This document shows, in pieces, positions 10,836 to 19,211 of a DNA stretch of 46,260 nucleotides. Origin of the DNA: an uncultured Collinsella sp. (lineage in GTDB: Bacteria > Actinomycetota > Coriobacteriia > Coriobacteriales > Coriobacteriaceae); assembly GCA_937989875.1 (NCBI GenBank), contig CALKBO010000010.1, positions 1-46,260 on the forward strand. The letters run 5' to 3'. Below the pieces are notes generated by a model. It did no database searches. It saw only the letters and a list, made by a program, of their open reading frames with translations, and was not told the DNA's origin. A program made the translations under genes and the position numbers. How positions within the stretch are numbered: position 1 is the first letter of the stretch; every line of letters begins with the position of its first letter.

Positions 10836-11939
10836 ATGAGCGACAGCAAGCATGTGACGTATGAGGACGCCGGCGTCGATACCGCCGAGGGCGGCCGCGC
10901 CGTCGACGCCATTAAGCAAATGGTTAAGGACACCAACCGTCCCGAGGTCATCGGCGGTATCGGTGGCTTTGGTGGCTTATTCTCGGCCGCCGCGCTTAAG
11001 GATATGGAAGACCCGATTCTGATCAGCGGTACCGACGGCGTGGGCACCAAACTTGTGCTCGCCCAGATCATGGATCGTCACGAGACGGTGGGCCAGGACC
11101 TGGTCGCCATGTGCGTCAACGACATTTTGGCTTCGGGCGCCGAGCCGCTGTTCTTCCTGGACTACGTTGCCATCGGCCACATTGAGGCCGAGCACATGGC
11201 AAAGATCATCAAGGGTGTGGCCGACGGCTGCAAGCTCGCGGGCTGCGCGCTCGTGGGCGGCGAGATGGCCGAGCACCCCGGCGTCATGGCTCCGGCCGAC
11301 TACGACCTTGCCGGCTTTACCGTGGGCGTCGTCGACCGTCCCAAGATGCTCGATCCCGCAAACGTCCGCCCCGGCGACGTGATTCTGGGCCTGCCTTCCA
11401 CCGGCGTGCACTCCAACGGTTACTCGCTCGTGCGCAAGGTCATTGGCGTCGACGGCATTAAGCCGGGCACGCCCGAGGCCGCCGCTAAGGCCGAGGAGCT
11501 GAGCCGTCCGCTCGAGGAGCTCGGCGGCGCATCGCTGGCAGACGCCCTGTTGGCCCCCACGCGCATCTATGTCAAGCCGATTCTTGAGTTGCTCCGCGGC
11601 GGCGCCAACGTGCACGCTATCGCCCACATTACTGGCGGCGGTATTACCGAGAACCTCAACCGCGCGCTTGCCGACGACGTCGACGCCGTGGTCACCCGCA
11701 ACGGCGCCGAGATGGGTTGGGACGTTCCGCCCGTCATCACCTACGTGTCGCGCCAGGCCGAGCTCGCGCCCAACGAGGCATGCAAGACCTTCAACATGGG
11801 CGTTGGCCTGTGCCTGATCGTCGCCCCCGAGGACGAGGCCGCGGTTACCGAGGCCCTGGTCGCGCTGGGCGAGAAGCCGTCCCGCGTGGGCGAGTGCGTT
11901 GAGGGTTCCGGTAAGGTCGTGTACTCCGATGAGCGCTAA
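10836..11939 (+). CDS. purM: Phosphoribosylformylglycinamidine cyclo-ligase (AIR synthetase)
   Basis: PurM closes FGAM to aminoimidazole ribonucleotide using ATP. The 367-residue protein carries the ATP-binding GTDGVGTKL motif, MCVNDIL, GGEMAEHPGVM and the GLPSTGVHSNGYSLVRK segment typical of the PurM/PurL superfamily. ATG 10836 is preceded by GAGGAAGG (10823-10830). The 3' end overlaps the start of purN by 11 bases, so translation of the two is coupled. The 156-base gap after purF contains the palindromic repeat, so purM may depend on read-through or its own promoter. Confidence 0.95.
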   Translation: MSDSKHVTYEDAGVDTAEGGRAVDAIKQMVKDTNRPEVIGGIGGFGGLFSAAALKDMEDPILISGTDGVGTKLVLAQIMDRHETVGQDLVAMCVNDILASGAEPLFFLDYVAIGHIEAEHMAKIIKGVADGCKLAGCALVGGEMAEHPGVMAPADYDLAGFTVGVVDRPKMLDPANVRPGDVILGLPSTGVHSNGYSLVRKVIGVDGIKPGTPEAAAKAEELSRPLEELGGASLADALLAPTRIYVKPILELLRGGANVHAIAHITGGGITENLNRALADDVDAVVTRNGAEMGWDVPPVITYVSRQAELAPNEACKTFNMGVGLCLIVAPEDEAAVTEALVALGEKPSRVGECVEGSGKVVYSDER

Positions 11940-12630
11940 CGAGCAGATGGCTGCTGCCGAGAGCTTGGGCTTTGTGCCCTACACCCGTCCGACCGGCACC
12001 GATACGGCTGAGCCGCTCAAGATCGGTGTGCTCATCAGCGGTTCGGGTACCAACCTGCAAGCGCTGATCGATCTGATCGCCGCCGGCAAGCTCAACGCTT
12101 CGATTGAGCTTGTGGTGTCGAGCCGTCCTTCGGCTAAGGGTTTGCAGCGCGCTGAGCGCGCGGGCATCCAGACGCTCACGCTGTCCAAGGATGTCTATGC
12201 TGACCCCATCGCCGCCGACGAGATCATCGCGCACGAGCTGCTCGAGCGCGGCTGCGAGTACGTGGTGATGGCCGGCTACATGCGTATGGTGCACACCCCG
12301 CTGCTGGCGGCGTTCCCCAACCGCGTGGTCAACTTGCACCCGGCGCTGCTGCCGAGCTTTACCGGTGCCCACGCGATCGACGATGCGTTTGCTCGCGGCG
12401 TCAAGGTGACCGGCGTGACCGTGCACTTTGCCAACGAGATCTACGACAACGGTCCCATCATTGCCCAGCGTGCGCTGACTGTTGAGGAGGGCTGGGACGT
12501 CGACACGCTCGAGGAGCACATCCACGCGATCGAGCACGTGCTGTATCCCGAGGTCGTGCAGATGCTCGCCGACGGCCGCGTTCACGTGCTGGAGAGCGGC
12601 AAGGTCGCAATTGACGCGCCTCGCGGCTAG
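11929..12630 (+). CDS. purN: Phosphoribosylglycinamide formyltransferase (folate-dependent)
   Basis: PurN transfers the formyl group of 10-formyl-tetrahydrofolate to GAR. The 233-residue protein has the nucleotide-binding IGVLISGSGTNLQALID segment and the catalytic NLHPALLPSFTGAHAI signature (Asn and His), with the Asp in the YDNGPI segment. ATG 11929 lies in the ATGAGCGCTAA overlap with purM; upstream in-frame codons are inside purM. There is an N-terminal extension of roughly 30 residues relative to E. coli PurN. The terminator-like stem at 12662-12705 closes the unit. Confidence 0.94.
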   Translation: MSANEQMAAAESLGFVPYTRPTGTDTAEPLKIGVLISGSGTNLQALIDLIAAGKLNASIELVVSSRPSAKGLQRAERAGIQTLTLSKDVYADPIAADEIIAHELLERGCEYVVMAGYMRMVHTPLLAAFPNRVVNLHPALLPSFTGAHAIDDAFARGVKVTGVTVHFANEIYDNGPIIAQRALTVEEGWDVDTLEEHIHAIEHVLYPEVVQMLADGRVHVLESGKVAIDAPRG

Positions 12631-12661
12631 CGGCGCACAGTACAATTTAGCCGAGTAGTCA

Positions 12662-12705
12662 GGGTGGTCATTGGCGCCAAGACGCGCGTGGCCACCTTTT
12701 GTTTT
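12662..12705 (+). terminator. Terminator after purN
   Basis: GGTGGTC-type and GGCCACC-type arms flank a loop with GGCGCC, followed by TTTTGTTTT. This is a reasonable intrinsic terminator for purM-purN. Confidence 0.55.
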
Positions 12706-12708
12706 GGG

Positions 12709-12764
12709 TAGCCACCTGCGACGTTCTTTAACGACTAGTCATTCAAGAACGTCGCAGGTGGCTA
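12709..12764. repeat. Perfect 20-bp inverted repeat before the EIIA gene
   Basis: Arms 12709-12728 and 12745-12764 are exact inverse complements (TAGCCACCTGCGACGTTCTT) around a 16-base spacer with an ACTAGT centre. It ends 18 bases before the EIIA start codon and so lies in or next to its leader. Confidence 0.8.
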
Positions 12765-12782
12765 GGTGAGAGAGGTGAGCGC

Positions 12783-13247
12783 ATGGCGGATAACGAAGCG
12801 CTGTTTACGCCTGAGCTGGTGTTTTTTGATTGGGAGTGTGCGACGCCGGATGAGGTGTTCGCGCGGCTTGAGGGCGAGCTTGCACCACATGGCTACATTG
12901 CATCCGGTTGGCTCGATGCCGTCCGCACGCGCGAGGATGCCTATCCCACGGGTCTCGCTATGCCGGCGGCAAACATTGCCATTCCGCATACCGATCCGGG
13001 GTTTGTGGCCAAGCCCTATATCGCGGTGGTGAAGCCCGCCGCGCCCGTGACATTTAACGCTATGGCTGGCATGGGCGCTCCGGTGCCGGCGCAGATCGTC
13101 ATCAATCTGGGCATCGCCGAGCCGGGCGGCCAGGTCGAGGCCCTGCAGGCACTCATGAACATCTTTATGGGCGCCGATGCCGCAGCCGACGTGCTCGGCC
13201 AGACCACGCCCCAGGGCATGGTCGACGCCATCCGCCGCCACTTCTAA
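12783..13247 (+). CDS. PTS EIIA component, fructose/galactitol type
   Basis: EIIA proteins accept phosphate from HPr on a histidine and pass it to EIIB during sugar uptake. This 154-residue protein is a single EIIA domain of the PTS_EIIA_2 (mannitol/fructose/galactitol) family, with the segment YPTGLAMPAANIAIPHTD and probable phospho-acceptor His69. AGGTGA lies before ATG 12783. No EIIB, EIIC or catabolic gene is nearby, so it is either the cytosolic partner of a distant transporter or a regulatory EIIA. A 20-bp palindrome sits immediately upstream. Confidence 0.85.
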   Translation: MADNEALFTPELVFFDWECATPDEVFARLEGELAPHGYIASGWLDAVRTREDAYPTGLAMPAANIAIPHTDPGFVAKPYIAVVKPAAPVTFNAMAGMGAPVPAQIVINLGIAEPGGQVEALQALMNIFMGADAAADVLGQTTPQGMVDAIRRHF

Positions 13248-13260
13248 GGTGGGGCTGAGT

Positions 13261-13350
13261 CGGCACTTGGGGACTGTCCCTAACTGCCGGCTGCCAGAGC
13301 TGTCCCCTTTGCACCAAAATGGTGCAGATTAATCTGTCCCCAATGCACCA
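13261..13350. repeat. Two adjacent short palindromes with GGGAC/GTCCC cores
   Basis: CGGCACTTGGGGAC (13261-13274) is inversely matched by GTCCCTAACTGCCG (13276-13289) with two mismatches. A second cluster at 13301-13350 has TGTCCCC at both ends and an internal TGCACCAAAATGGTGCA palindrome (13309-13325). They lie between the EIIA and foldase genes and belong to the same style as the repeats at 10678, 15213, 18416 and 19095. Confidence 0.6.
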
Positions 13351-13417
13351 AGCGTGCCGCGGGGGCTGCGTTGTGACACAATGGCGTTTGTTCGATTCGT
13401 TATGCGAAAGGCCAACT

Positions 13418-14638
13418 ATGGCAAATAAGAAAAAGAACTCCGAGGCCGCGCCGACGCCCGAGCAGCAGGCCCGCGCTGCCTCCAGCTCTCGCAAGAAGCA
13501 GCGCAAGACGTACGTGTCTAAGACCGTCAAGATCGTTCTGGTGGTCATCGGCGTGCTGGCGATGCTGCTTTCCGTCTCGGCGATGGCGTGCTCCGGCCTT
13601 ATGTCGCAGGCTGAGGACACCTCGAGCTACAAGCTGACCGGCGGTGTTGCTGCTACTATCAACGGCACCAACCTTACCGAGGACACCGTGACCAAGCAGA
13701 TCATGAGCATGCGCACGTCCTACGGCTACACCAAGGATGAGGATTGGGCGCAGTATCTGGTTGACAACGACCTCACGCCCAAGAAGTACCGCAAGCAACT
13801 CATCGACTCCTACACGCAGCAGATTCTGCTTCAGCAGGCACAGAAGGAGAACGGCGTGACGGTGTCGGACGAGGAGGTCGAGAAGGCTTGGAAGGACGCG
13901 TGCAAGAGCGCGGGCGGTGCCAAGGCCTTTAAGAAGACCCTCAAGACCTACGGCTATACCGAGGACACCTACAAGGATTCGCTCAAGGAGAGCCTGGCGC
14001 AGCAGAAACTCAAGGATGCCGTTGCGCCCACCAGCAAGCCCAAGGACAGCGAGATCGTCGATTACATCAACGAGAACCTGTCTAACTACAACGATGCTCG
14101 CCGCTCGTCGAACATCCTGATCAAGGTTGATTCCGACGCTTCCGACGAGGACAAGGCTGCCGCCAAGGCCAAGGCACAGGAGTGCCTGGACAAGATCAAC
14201 TCCGGTGAGCTGAGCTTTGAGGACGCCGTTGAGCAGTACTCCGACGATACCAGCTCCAAGGAGAAGAAGGGCGATGTGGGCTGGGATAAGCTCACCACTT
14301 TCGTCGACAGCTACCAGACGGCGCTCGAGGGGCTCAACAAGGGCGACGTGAGCGAAGTCGTCGAGTCGACCTATGGTTACCACATCATCAAGTGCACCGA
14401 CTACTTCCATGTCGATAATCAGGTCGATGACATCAACCAGGTGCCCAAGGCCATCAAGAAGTACGTTTCCAATGTGGTGAAGACGCAAGCGGCCAGCACC
14501 GCGTACAGCGAGTGGCTGGAGCAGTACAAGAAGGATGCCGACATCACCGTCAACCCCATGCCCAAGGACGTACCCTATAACGTGAGTCTGAAGGGCGCCA
14601 CCAAGAGTTCGACCGACGATTCGTCGAAGACTGAGTAA
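13418..14638 (+). CDS. Membrane-anchored parvulin-type peptidyl-prolyl isomerase (PrsA/SurA-like foldase)
   Basis: A 406-residue secreted foldase. The N-terminus is a lysine-rich cytoplasmic head (1-35) followed by a hydrophobic helix (about 36-56). A Cys58 occurs near its end, but the preceding residues are a weak lipobox, so anchoring by an uncleaved helix is as likely. A SurA_N-like helical region begins at ATINGTNLTED (about 79). A parvulin domain spans about 228-329 (SNILIKV through GDVGWD to YGYHIIKCTDY). GAAAGG precedes ATG 13418; the frame is open further upstream but runs through repeat sequence. It probably assists folding of exported proteins. Confidence 0.85.
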   Translation: MANKKKNSEAAPTPEQQARAASSSRKKQRKTYVSKTVKIVLVVIGVLAMLLSVSAMACSGLMSQAEDTSSYKLTGGVAATINGTNLTEDTVTKQIMSMRTSYGYTKDEDWAQYLVDNDLTPKKYRKQLIDSYTQQILLQQAQKENGVTVSDEEVEKAWKDACKSAGGAKAFKKTLKTYGYTEDTYKDSLKESLAQQKLKDAVAPTSKPKDSEIVDYINENLSNYNDARRSSNILIKVDSDASDEDKAAAKAKAQECLDKINSGELSFEDAVEQYSDDTSSKEKKGDVGWDKLTTFVDSYQTALEGLNKGDVSEVVESTYGYHIIKCTDYFHVDNQVDDINQVPKAIKKYVSNVVKTQAASTAYSEWLEQYKKDADITVNPMPKDVPYNVSLKGATKSSTDDSSKTE

Positions 14639-14692
14639 CCATGGGGCGGTGCTCGCGTGAGTGCCGCCCACGCTATTAGAGAGGATTTGCAG

Positions 14693-15136
14693 ATGACCAA
14701 CGAAGAGCTGCAGAAAGAAATGATCGCGGCCATGAAGGCCAAGGACAAGGTTCGCCTGTCCATCATTCGCCAGGTCAAGGCCGAGGTGAAGAATATCGAG
14801 GTTAACGAGCGCCGCGATGTGACCGAGGAAGACGTCAACAGCATGATCAAGCGTCTGATCAAGCAGACGAGCGAGACGCTGGAGATGTCCATCAAGGCCG
14901 GCACCGACCAGGAGCGTACCGACAACCTGACCGAGCAGGTCAAGATTCTGGAGAGCCTGCTGCCTGCGCAGGTTTCGGGCGAGGAGCTCGAGGCCCTGAT
15001 CGAGCAGGTCATCGCCGAGCTGGGCGCTACTTCCAAGAAGCAGATGGGCCAGGTCATGGGAGCACTCGGCAAGGCCACCGGCGGCAACTTCGATAAGCCT
15101 GCCGCGGCAAAGATCGTCGGAGCAAAGCTGGCTTAA
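14693..15136 (+). CDS. GatB/YqeY domain protein
   Basis: A 147-residue protein of the YqeY family, which shares the C-terminal tRNA-contacting domain of GatB and has been proposed to influence tRNA amidation. The pattern is typical: an N-terminal helix MTNEELQKEMIAAMKAKDK, the LSIIRQVKAEVKN helix, and a C-terminal QMGQVMGALGKATGGNFDK segment. Length is normal for the family. GAGAGGA precedes ATG 14693. It follows the foldase gene after 54 bases that can form a GGGCGGTGCTC/GAGTGCCGCCC hairpin without a T-run. Confidence 0.88.
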   Translation: MTNEELQKEMIAAMKAKDKVRLSIIRQVKAEVKNIEVNERRDVTEEDVNSMIKRLIKQTSETLEMSIKAGTDQERTDNLTEQVKILESLLPAQVSGEELEALIEQVIAELGATSKKQMGQVMGALGKATGGNFDKPAAAKIVGAKLA

Positions 15137-15162
15137 GGGCCGAGCGGTACATAGTTGATGTT

Positions 15163-15197
15163 AAGGGGACGTGACCATTGCGGTCGCGCCCCTTTTT
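15163..15197 (+). terminator. Intrinsic terminator after the YqeY gene
   Basis: The stem AAGGGGACGTGACC (15163-15176) pairs with GGTCGCGCCCCTT with one bulge, followed by a T5 run. Confidence 0.75.
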
Positions 15198-15212
15198 GCT
15201 GGGCTGGGCAAT

Positions 15213-15275
15213 CATTGGGGACGGGCTTAAATGAGTGCCCAATGAGCGGGTACTCATTTAAGCCCGTCCCCAATG
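15213..15275. repeat. Perfect 24-bp inverted repeat with GGGGACGGG core
   Basis: Arms 15213-15236 and 15252-15275 are exact inverse complements (CATTGGGGACGGGCTTAAAT...), with a 15-base spacer. It lies between a terminator and the amino acid transporter promoter region. Confidence 0.85.
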
Positions 15276-15342
15276 AGTGGGTTAAAGGTTGCGGGTTCTT
15301 TACGGGAATGTAGTGTGGGCTGCGGAAACGCGGTTCTTTCCG

Positions 15343-15348
15343 TACAAT
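15343..15348 (+). promoter_or_regulatory. Probable -10 element for the amino acid ABC operon
   Basis: TACAAT lies 36 bases before the ATPase start codon. No clear -35 is present. It is the best -10 match in this gap. Confidence 0.35.
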
Positions 15349-15383
15349 AGTTCAACTCGTGTAAACGCAGGGAAGGGACATTC

Positions 15384-16115
15384 ATGGCAGACATGATCGA
15401 GATCAAGCATCTCAACAAGTACTTTGGCGACCTGCATGTGCTCAAAGATATCAATCTCACCGTCAAGCGCGGCGAGAAGCTCGTAATGATCGGGCCTTCC
15501 GGCTCGGGTAAGTCGACGCTCATCCGTTGCGTCGATTATCTGGAGGAGCCCACGTCGGGCGAGGTCGTCATCGACGGTACGCCGCTCACCAAAAAGAATC
15601 ACCTGGAGATGGCTCGCAAGTATAGTTCCATGGTGTTTCAGCAGTTCAACCTGTATCCCAACATGACGGTGCTCGGCAACCTGACGCTCGCGCCCATCAA
15701 GCTGCAAAAGAAGAGCAAGGAGGAGGCGACCGAGATCGCCATCGCCGCTCTCAAGCGCGTTGGCATGGCGCATAAGGCCGGCGAGTATCCGCAGAATCTC
15801 TCGGGCGGTCAGCAGCAGCGCATCGCCATCGCCCGTGCCCTGTGCACCAAGCAGCCCATCATCCTGTTTGACGAGCCGACCTCGGCGCTCGACCCCGAGA
15901 TGGTCCAGGAGGTTCTGGACGTTATGATTGAGCTCGCGCAGGAGGACATCACCATGATCTGCGTGACGCACGAGATGGGCTTTGCGCGCCAGGTGGCCGA
16001 CCGCGTCATCTTTATGGAGGACGGCCGCATCCTGGAGGAGGGCGCGCCCGAGCACTTCTTCGATAACCCCGAGAACCCGCGCTGCCGCGAGTTCCTGTCC
16101 AAGATTCTGCACTAG
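15384..16115 (+). CDS. Polar amino acid ABC transporter ATPase
   Basis: A 243-residue ATPase of the GlnQ/HisP type that drives uptake through the two permeases encoded downstream. Walker A is GPSGSGKST, the Q-loop is in VFQQFNLYPNMTV, the ABC signature is LSGGQQQR, Walker B is IILFDEPTSALD, and the H-loop is in CVTHEMGFAR. Length is standard for the family. It is the first gene of a four-gene transporter operon, with ATPase, receptor and permeases separated by short gaps. The substrate cannot be read from the ATPase; the receptor suggests glutamate, glutamine or a related amino acid. Confidence 0.93.
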   Translation: MADMIEIKHLNKYFGDLHVLKDINLTVKRGEKLVMIGPSGSGKSTLIRCVDYLEEPTSGEVVIDGTPLTKKNHLEMARKYSSMVFQQFNLYPNMTVLGNLTLAPIKLQKKSKEEATEIAIAALKRVGMAHKAGEYPQNLSGGQQQRIAIARALCTKQPIILFDEPTSALDPEMVQEVLDVMIELAQEDITMICVTHEMGFARQVADRVIFMEDGRILEEGAPEHFFDNPENPRCREFLSKILH

Positions 16116-16123
16116 GCGCGGTG

Positions 16124-16999
16124 ATGGACATGACGGATATGACGAGGGCGGCCGTGTCGCGCCGTCACTTTTTGCAGCTGGCGGGCGCCGGCATGCTCGC
16201 GCTGACGGGGGCCGCGCTTACCGGTTGCGGCAACTCCACCAGCGGCGAGGGTTCCGACAAGGGGTCCAAGCTTGCGGCCATTAAGTCGCGTGGCCATCTG
16301 AATGCCGGCGTTAAGAAGGACGTTCCCGGCTACGGCTACTACGACACCGCCAAGGGCAGCTTTGAGGGCATGGAAGTCGATTTGTGCTACCAGATCGCCG
16401 CTGCCGTCTTTGGCGTGAGCTACAAGGAGGCTCGCGCTCAGGAGCTTGTCGAGTTTACCGACGTAACGCCCAAGACGCGCGGCCCGCTGATCGATAACAG
16501 CCAACTTGACGTGGTCGCGGCGACCTACACCATCACCGACGAGCGCAAGAAGAGCTGGGATTTCTCGACGCCGTACCGCACCGACTACGTGGGACTCATG
16601 GTCAAGAAGCGTTCGGGCTTTACCTCGATTGAGGACCTGGACGGCAAGGTCATTGGCGTGAGCCAGGGTGCCACCACGCAGGGCCTGATCGAGCAGATGA
16701 TCAAGGACAACGGCTTTAGCTGCGAGCCCGAGTTTAGGGCCTTTAGCGGCTACCCCATCATCAAGAGTTCGCTCGATGCCGGCAATATCGACGTTTTTGC
16801 CATGGACCGCTCCACGCTGGCCGGTTACATGAACGAGACCGTTGAGCTGCTGCAGCCCGAGGTCAAGTTTGGTGAGCAGGGCTACGGCGTGGCGACCAAG
16901 AAGGGCTGCGACCTTTCGGCCGTGGTCGATCAGGTGATTTGCGATCGCCTGGCCGACGGCTGGCTCGACCAAGAGGTCAAGACCTGGGGTCTTGTATAG
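16124..16999 (+). CDS. Amino acid ABC transporter substrate-binding lipoprotein with Tat-type signal
   Basis: A 291-residue family 3 extracellular solute-binding protein. The signal peptide has a twin-arginine motif SRRHFLQLA at about residues 12-20 and a lipobox LTGC with lipidated Cys35, which suggests export by Tat followed by lipid anchoring. The mature part starts with a Ser/Gly linker, then GHLNAGVKKDVPGYGYYD and GMEVDLCYQIAAAVFG, typical of glutamate/glutamine/aspartate receptors. The start is uncertain: GTG 16121 and ATGs at 16124 and 16130 are all in frame with weak ribosome binding sites. The permease genes follow immediately. Confidence 0.9.
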   Translation: MDMTDMTRAAVSRRHFLQLAGAGMLALTGAALTGCGNSTSGEGSDKGSKLAAIKSRGHLNAGVKKDVPGYGYYDTAKGSFEGMEVDLCYQIAAAVFGVSYKEARAQELVEFTDVTPKTRGPLIDNSQLDVVAATYTITDERKKSWDFSTPYRTDYVGLMVKKRSGFTSIEDLDGKVIGVSQGATTQGLIEQMIKDNGFSCEPEFRAFSGYPIIKSSLDAGNIDVFAMDRSTLAGYMNETVELLQPEVKFGEQGYGVATKKGCDLSAVVDQVICDRLADGWLDQEVKTWGLV

Positions 17000-17024
17000 G
17001 CGCATCGTCCAAGGAAGGAATCAA

Positions 17025-17771
17025 ATGCTCGAAGGATTATTTGACGCCGACCGTTGGTCGACGACATTCCAAAACATGGGGCCCTTCTGGGAGGGCTTTG
17101 GCGTGACGCTGCAGGTGGTCGTTGCCGGCCTGCTGCTGTCGCTGGTGCTGGGCACGCTGCTGGGCGTGTTCTCTACCACTCGTTCGCGCGTGCTGCGCGC
17201 CATAAGCCGCGTGTACGTGGAGTTTTACCAGAACACCCCGTTGCCCGTACAGGTGCTCTTTATGTACATGGCCGGTCCGCAGTTTTTGCAGGCCATAACC
17301 GGTGCCGATCAGCCGGTGCGCATCGCGCCGTTCGTGCTGGGCTTCTTGGGTGTGGGCCTGTATCACGCGGCCTACATTTCGGAGGTCATCCGCACTGGTA
17401 TCGAGGCGGTTCCGCGCGGTCAGATGGAGGCGGCCCAGAGCCAGGGCTTCACCCGTGCGCAGGCGTACTGGTACATCGTGCTGCCCCAGACATTCAAGAT
17501 CATTCTGCCGCCGCTGTGTAACCAGGCGCTCAACCTGGTCAAGAACACGTCGGTGCTGGCGCTTGTGGCCGGCGGCGACCTTATGTACCGTTCCGACAAC
17601 TTTGTGAGTCTGTACGGTTACCTGCAGGGATACATCGTCTGCTGCCTTATGTACTTCATCATCTGCTTTCCGCTCGCCATGCTGGTGCAGTGGCTCGAGC
17701 GCCGCTCCAAGGAGCGTCCGCGCGGCGTGAGCCTGGCCGAGCTGGGGCTCGACAACGTAGAGGAGGCCTAG
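17025..17771 (+). CDS. Amino acid ABC transporter permease 1
   Basis: A 248-residue HisM/GlnP-type permease. Several membrane helices are visible, plus the EAA coupling loop VPRGQMEAAQSQGFTRAQA that contacts the ATPase. The early motif VYVEFYQNTPLPVQVLFMY is characteristic of polar amino acid permeases. ATG 17025 follows AAGGAAGGA (17011-17019); an upstream in-frame TTG overlaps the receptor gene. It would heterodimerise with the next permease, which starts four bases after its stop. Confidence 0.92.
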   Translation: MLEGLFDADRWSTTFQNMGPFWEGFGVTLQVVVAGLLLSLVLGTLLGVFSTTRSRVLRAISRVYVEFYQNTPLPVQVLFMYMAGPQFLQAITGADQPVRIAPFVLGFLGVGLYHAAYISEVIRTGIEAVPRGQMEAAQSQGFTRAQAYWYIVLPQTFKIILPPLCNQALNLVKNTSVLALVAGGDLMYRSDNFVSLYGYLQGYIVCCLMYFIICFPLAMLVQWLERRSKERPRGVSLAELGLDNVEEA

Positions 17772-17774
17772 CGC

Positions 17775-18413
17775 ATGGAAATCTTCAACGCGACCAACCT
17801 GCTCTACATTTGGGGCGGCTTTGTTAAGACAATCGAGATCTCGGCGCTGTCGATCTTTTTCTCGCTCATCTTTGGCACGGTGCTGGCGCTCGTTAAAAGC
17901 TATGCGCCCCGCCCGTTTCGTATTTTGGTGAGCGCCTATATCGAGCTGTTCCGTTGCACGCCAAACCTGCTGTGGATCCTGTTTATCTACTTTACGGTGC
18001 AGGGTTTGGACATTGTGATTTCGACCATCGCCTTTACGCTGTTTACCAGCGCCGTTATGGCCGAGATTGTGCGCGGCGGTCTCAACTCGATTCCGCGCGG
18101 CCAGTTTGAGGCAGCGCAGAGCCAGGGCTTTGGCTTCTTTGCCACCATGTGCTACATCATTCTGCCGCAGACGTTTAAGACGATCATTCCGGCGCTGTTT
18201 AGCCAGTGCACGACCGTCATTAAGGACAGCTCGTATCTTTCGGGCATTAACGTGGCCGAGCTCATGTACACGGCAAATGTCGTGATGGCCCACGCGATTG
18301 ACCTGTCGCAGGTTCTTATGCTCTACGGCCTGGTGTTTGCGATGTACTTTGTGCTCAACTTTGGCATCTCGTTGCTGGTTCGCGCATATCAGAGGCGAAT
18401 GGTGGCAGCGTAG
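17775..18413 (+). CDS. Amino acid ABC transporter permease 2
   Basis: A 212-residue permease of the same family, with the IELFRCTPNLLWILFIY motif and the EAA loop IPRGQFEAAQSQGFGFFA. AGGAGG at 17761-17766 lies inside the end of permease 1, eight bases before ATG 17775. It is the last gene of the transporter operon; a short palindromic repeat (18416-18444) follows within three bases of the stop. Confidence 0.92.
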   Translation: MEIFNATNLLYIWGGFVKTIEISALSIFFSLIFGTVLALVKSYAPRPFRILVSAYIELFRCTPNLLWILFIYFTVQGLDIVISTIAFTLFTSAVMAEIVRGGLNSIPRGQFEAAQSQGFGFFATMCYIILPQTFKTIIPALFSQCTTVIKDSSYLSGINVAELMYTANVVMAHAIDLSQVLMLYGLVFAMYFVLNFGISLLVRAYQRRMVAA

Positions 18414-18415
18414 AA

Positions 18416-18444
18416 TGTGGCAAAGGGACAGCCCCTTTGTCACA
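18416..18444. repeat. Short palindromic repeat of the GGGACAG family
   Basis: TGTGGCAAAGGG (18416-18427) and CCCTTTGTCACA (18433-18444) are inverse complements with one G-U-compatible difference; the core is GGGACAGCCCC. It fills almost all of the gap between permease 2 and the kinase-like gene. Confidence 0.75.
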
Positions 18445-18461
18445 TAGAGAAAGGAATCGCG

Positions 18462-19085
18462 ATGAGCGATCTGGAGAATAAGAAGAATCCTGTGGTCATT
18501 ACCATCGCGCGCGACTTTGGCGCCGAGGGCCACGAGATTGGCCGCATGCTTGCCGACGAGTTGGGGATTCCGCTGTACGATAACGAGCTGCTGGTACGTG
18601 CGTCGCTGCGCGCGGGCGAGTCGCTCGATAAGATGGCCGCCTATGATGAGCGTCTGGCCGTGGAGAACATGGCGTTTCTGCCCGACCGCTACGATGCGCG
18701 TTCGTACTCGGATAAGTTGTTCCAAAAGATGAGCCAGGTGATTTTGGATCTGGGCGAGACCGAGAGCTGCATTATCGAAGGCCGTCTGTCCGATTACCTG
18801 CTGCGCAACAACCCCAACCACATTGCCGTGTTGGTGACCGCACCCTTTGAGGACCGCGTCGAGATTGTGCGCAAGAAGCGTGGCCTTAACAAAAAGAAGG
18901 GCGCCAAGCTGGTCAAACAGCAGCAGAAGGCGCGCGAGGCGTTCTATAAGCGCTATAGCGCCGGCAAGTGGAAGATGACGAGCGGTAAAGACATCGTCGT
19001 CAACCGCGCCAAGCTGGGCCGCGAAGGCTGCAAGGACGTCATCGCCGCAGCCTACCGCTACAAGGTGGCCCAACTCGAAGGCTAG
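18462..19085 (+). CDS. Cytidylate kinase-like family protein
   Basis: A 207-residue protein of the Cytidylate_kin2 type (PF13189). It opens with VVITIARDFGAEGHEIGRML, a P-loop-like start in which the usual GKS is replaced by a GAEGHEIG-type loop, followed by LYDNELL and a central IIEGRLSDYLLR strand-helix. A basic segment KKRGLNKKKGAKLVKQQQ resembles the NMP-kinase lid. True Cmk is normally elsewhere in the genome, so the substrate of this paralogue is open. ATG 18462 follows AAAGGA. The gene sits just behind the amino acid transporter but has no clear functional link to it. Confidence 0.8.
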   Translation: MSDLENKKNPVVITIARDFGAEGHEIGRMLADELGIPLYDNELLVRASLRAGESLDKMAAYDERLAVENMAFLPDRYDARSYSDKLFQKMSQVILDLGETESCIIEGRLSDYLLRNNPNHIAVLVTAPFEDRVEIVRKKRGLNKKKGAKLVKQQQKAREAFYKRYSAGKWKMTSGKDIVVNRAKLGREGCKDVIAAAYRYKVAQLEG

Positions 19086-19094
19086 CCGACCAAA

Positions 19095-19129
19095 ACCACC
19101 GCAAGGGGGACAGGCACCTTTGCGGTGGT
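19095..19129. repeat. Short palindromic repeat of the GGGACAG family
   Basis: ACCACCGCAAGG (19095-19106) pairs with CCTTTGCGGTGGT (19117-19129) around GGGACAGGCA. It starts nine bases after the kinase-like stop. Confidence 0.7.
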
Positions 19130-19147
19130 AGGGCGATCGGCATAGAA

Positions 19148-19183
19148 AAAGTCCCCGCCGAGCGTGTGCTCGACGGGGACTTT
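19148..19183. terminator. Bidirectional terminator between convergent genes
   Basis: The stem AAAGTCCCCGCCGAGC (19148-19163) pairs with 19168-19183 with one G-U pair and a GTGT loop. It has an A-run on the left and T3 on the right, and lies between the kinase-like gene and nfnB, which converge. Confidence 0.75.
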
Positions 19184-19211
19184 GCCGTTTAATGGCTAGC
19201 GCTGAGGGTGA

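Noticed and set aside
8931..10919. Long antisense frame over purF
   Set aside because: Same reason: shadow of a strongly GC-biased gene, no domain similarity.
17037..19073. Antisense frame across both amino acid permeases and the kinase-like gene
   Set aside because: It crosses three well-supported genes and has no protein-like features.
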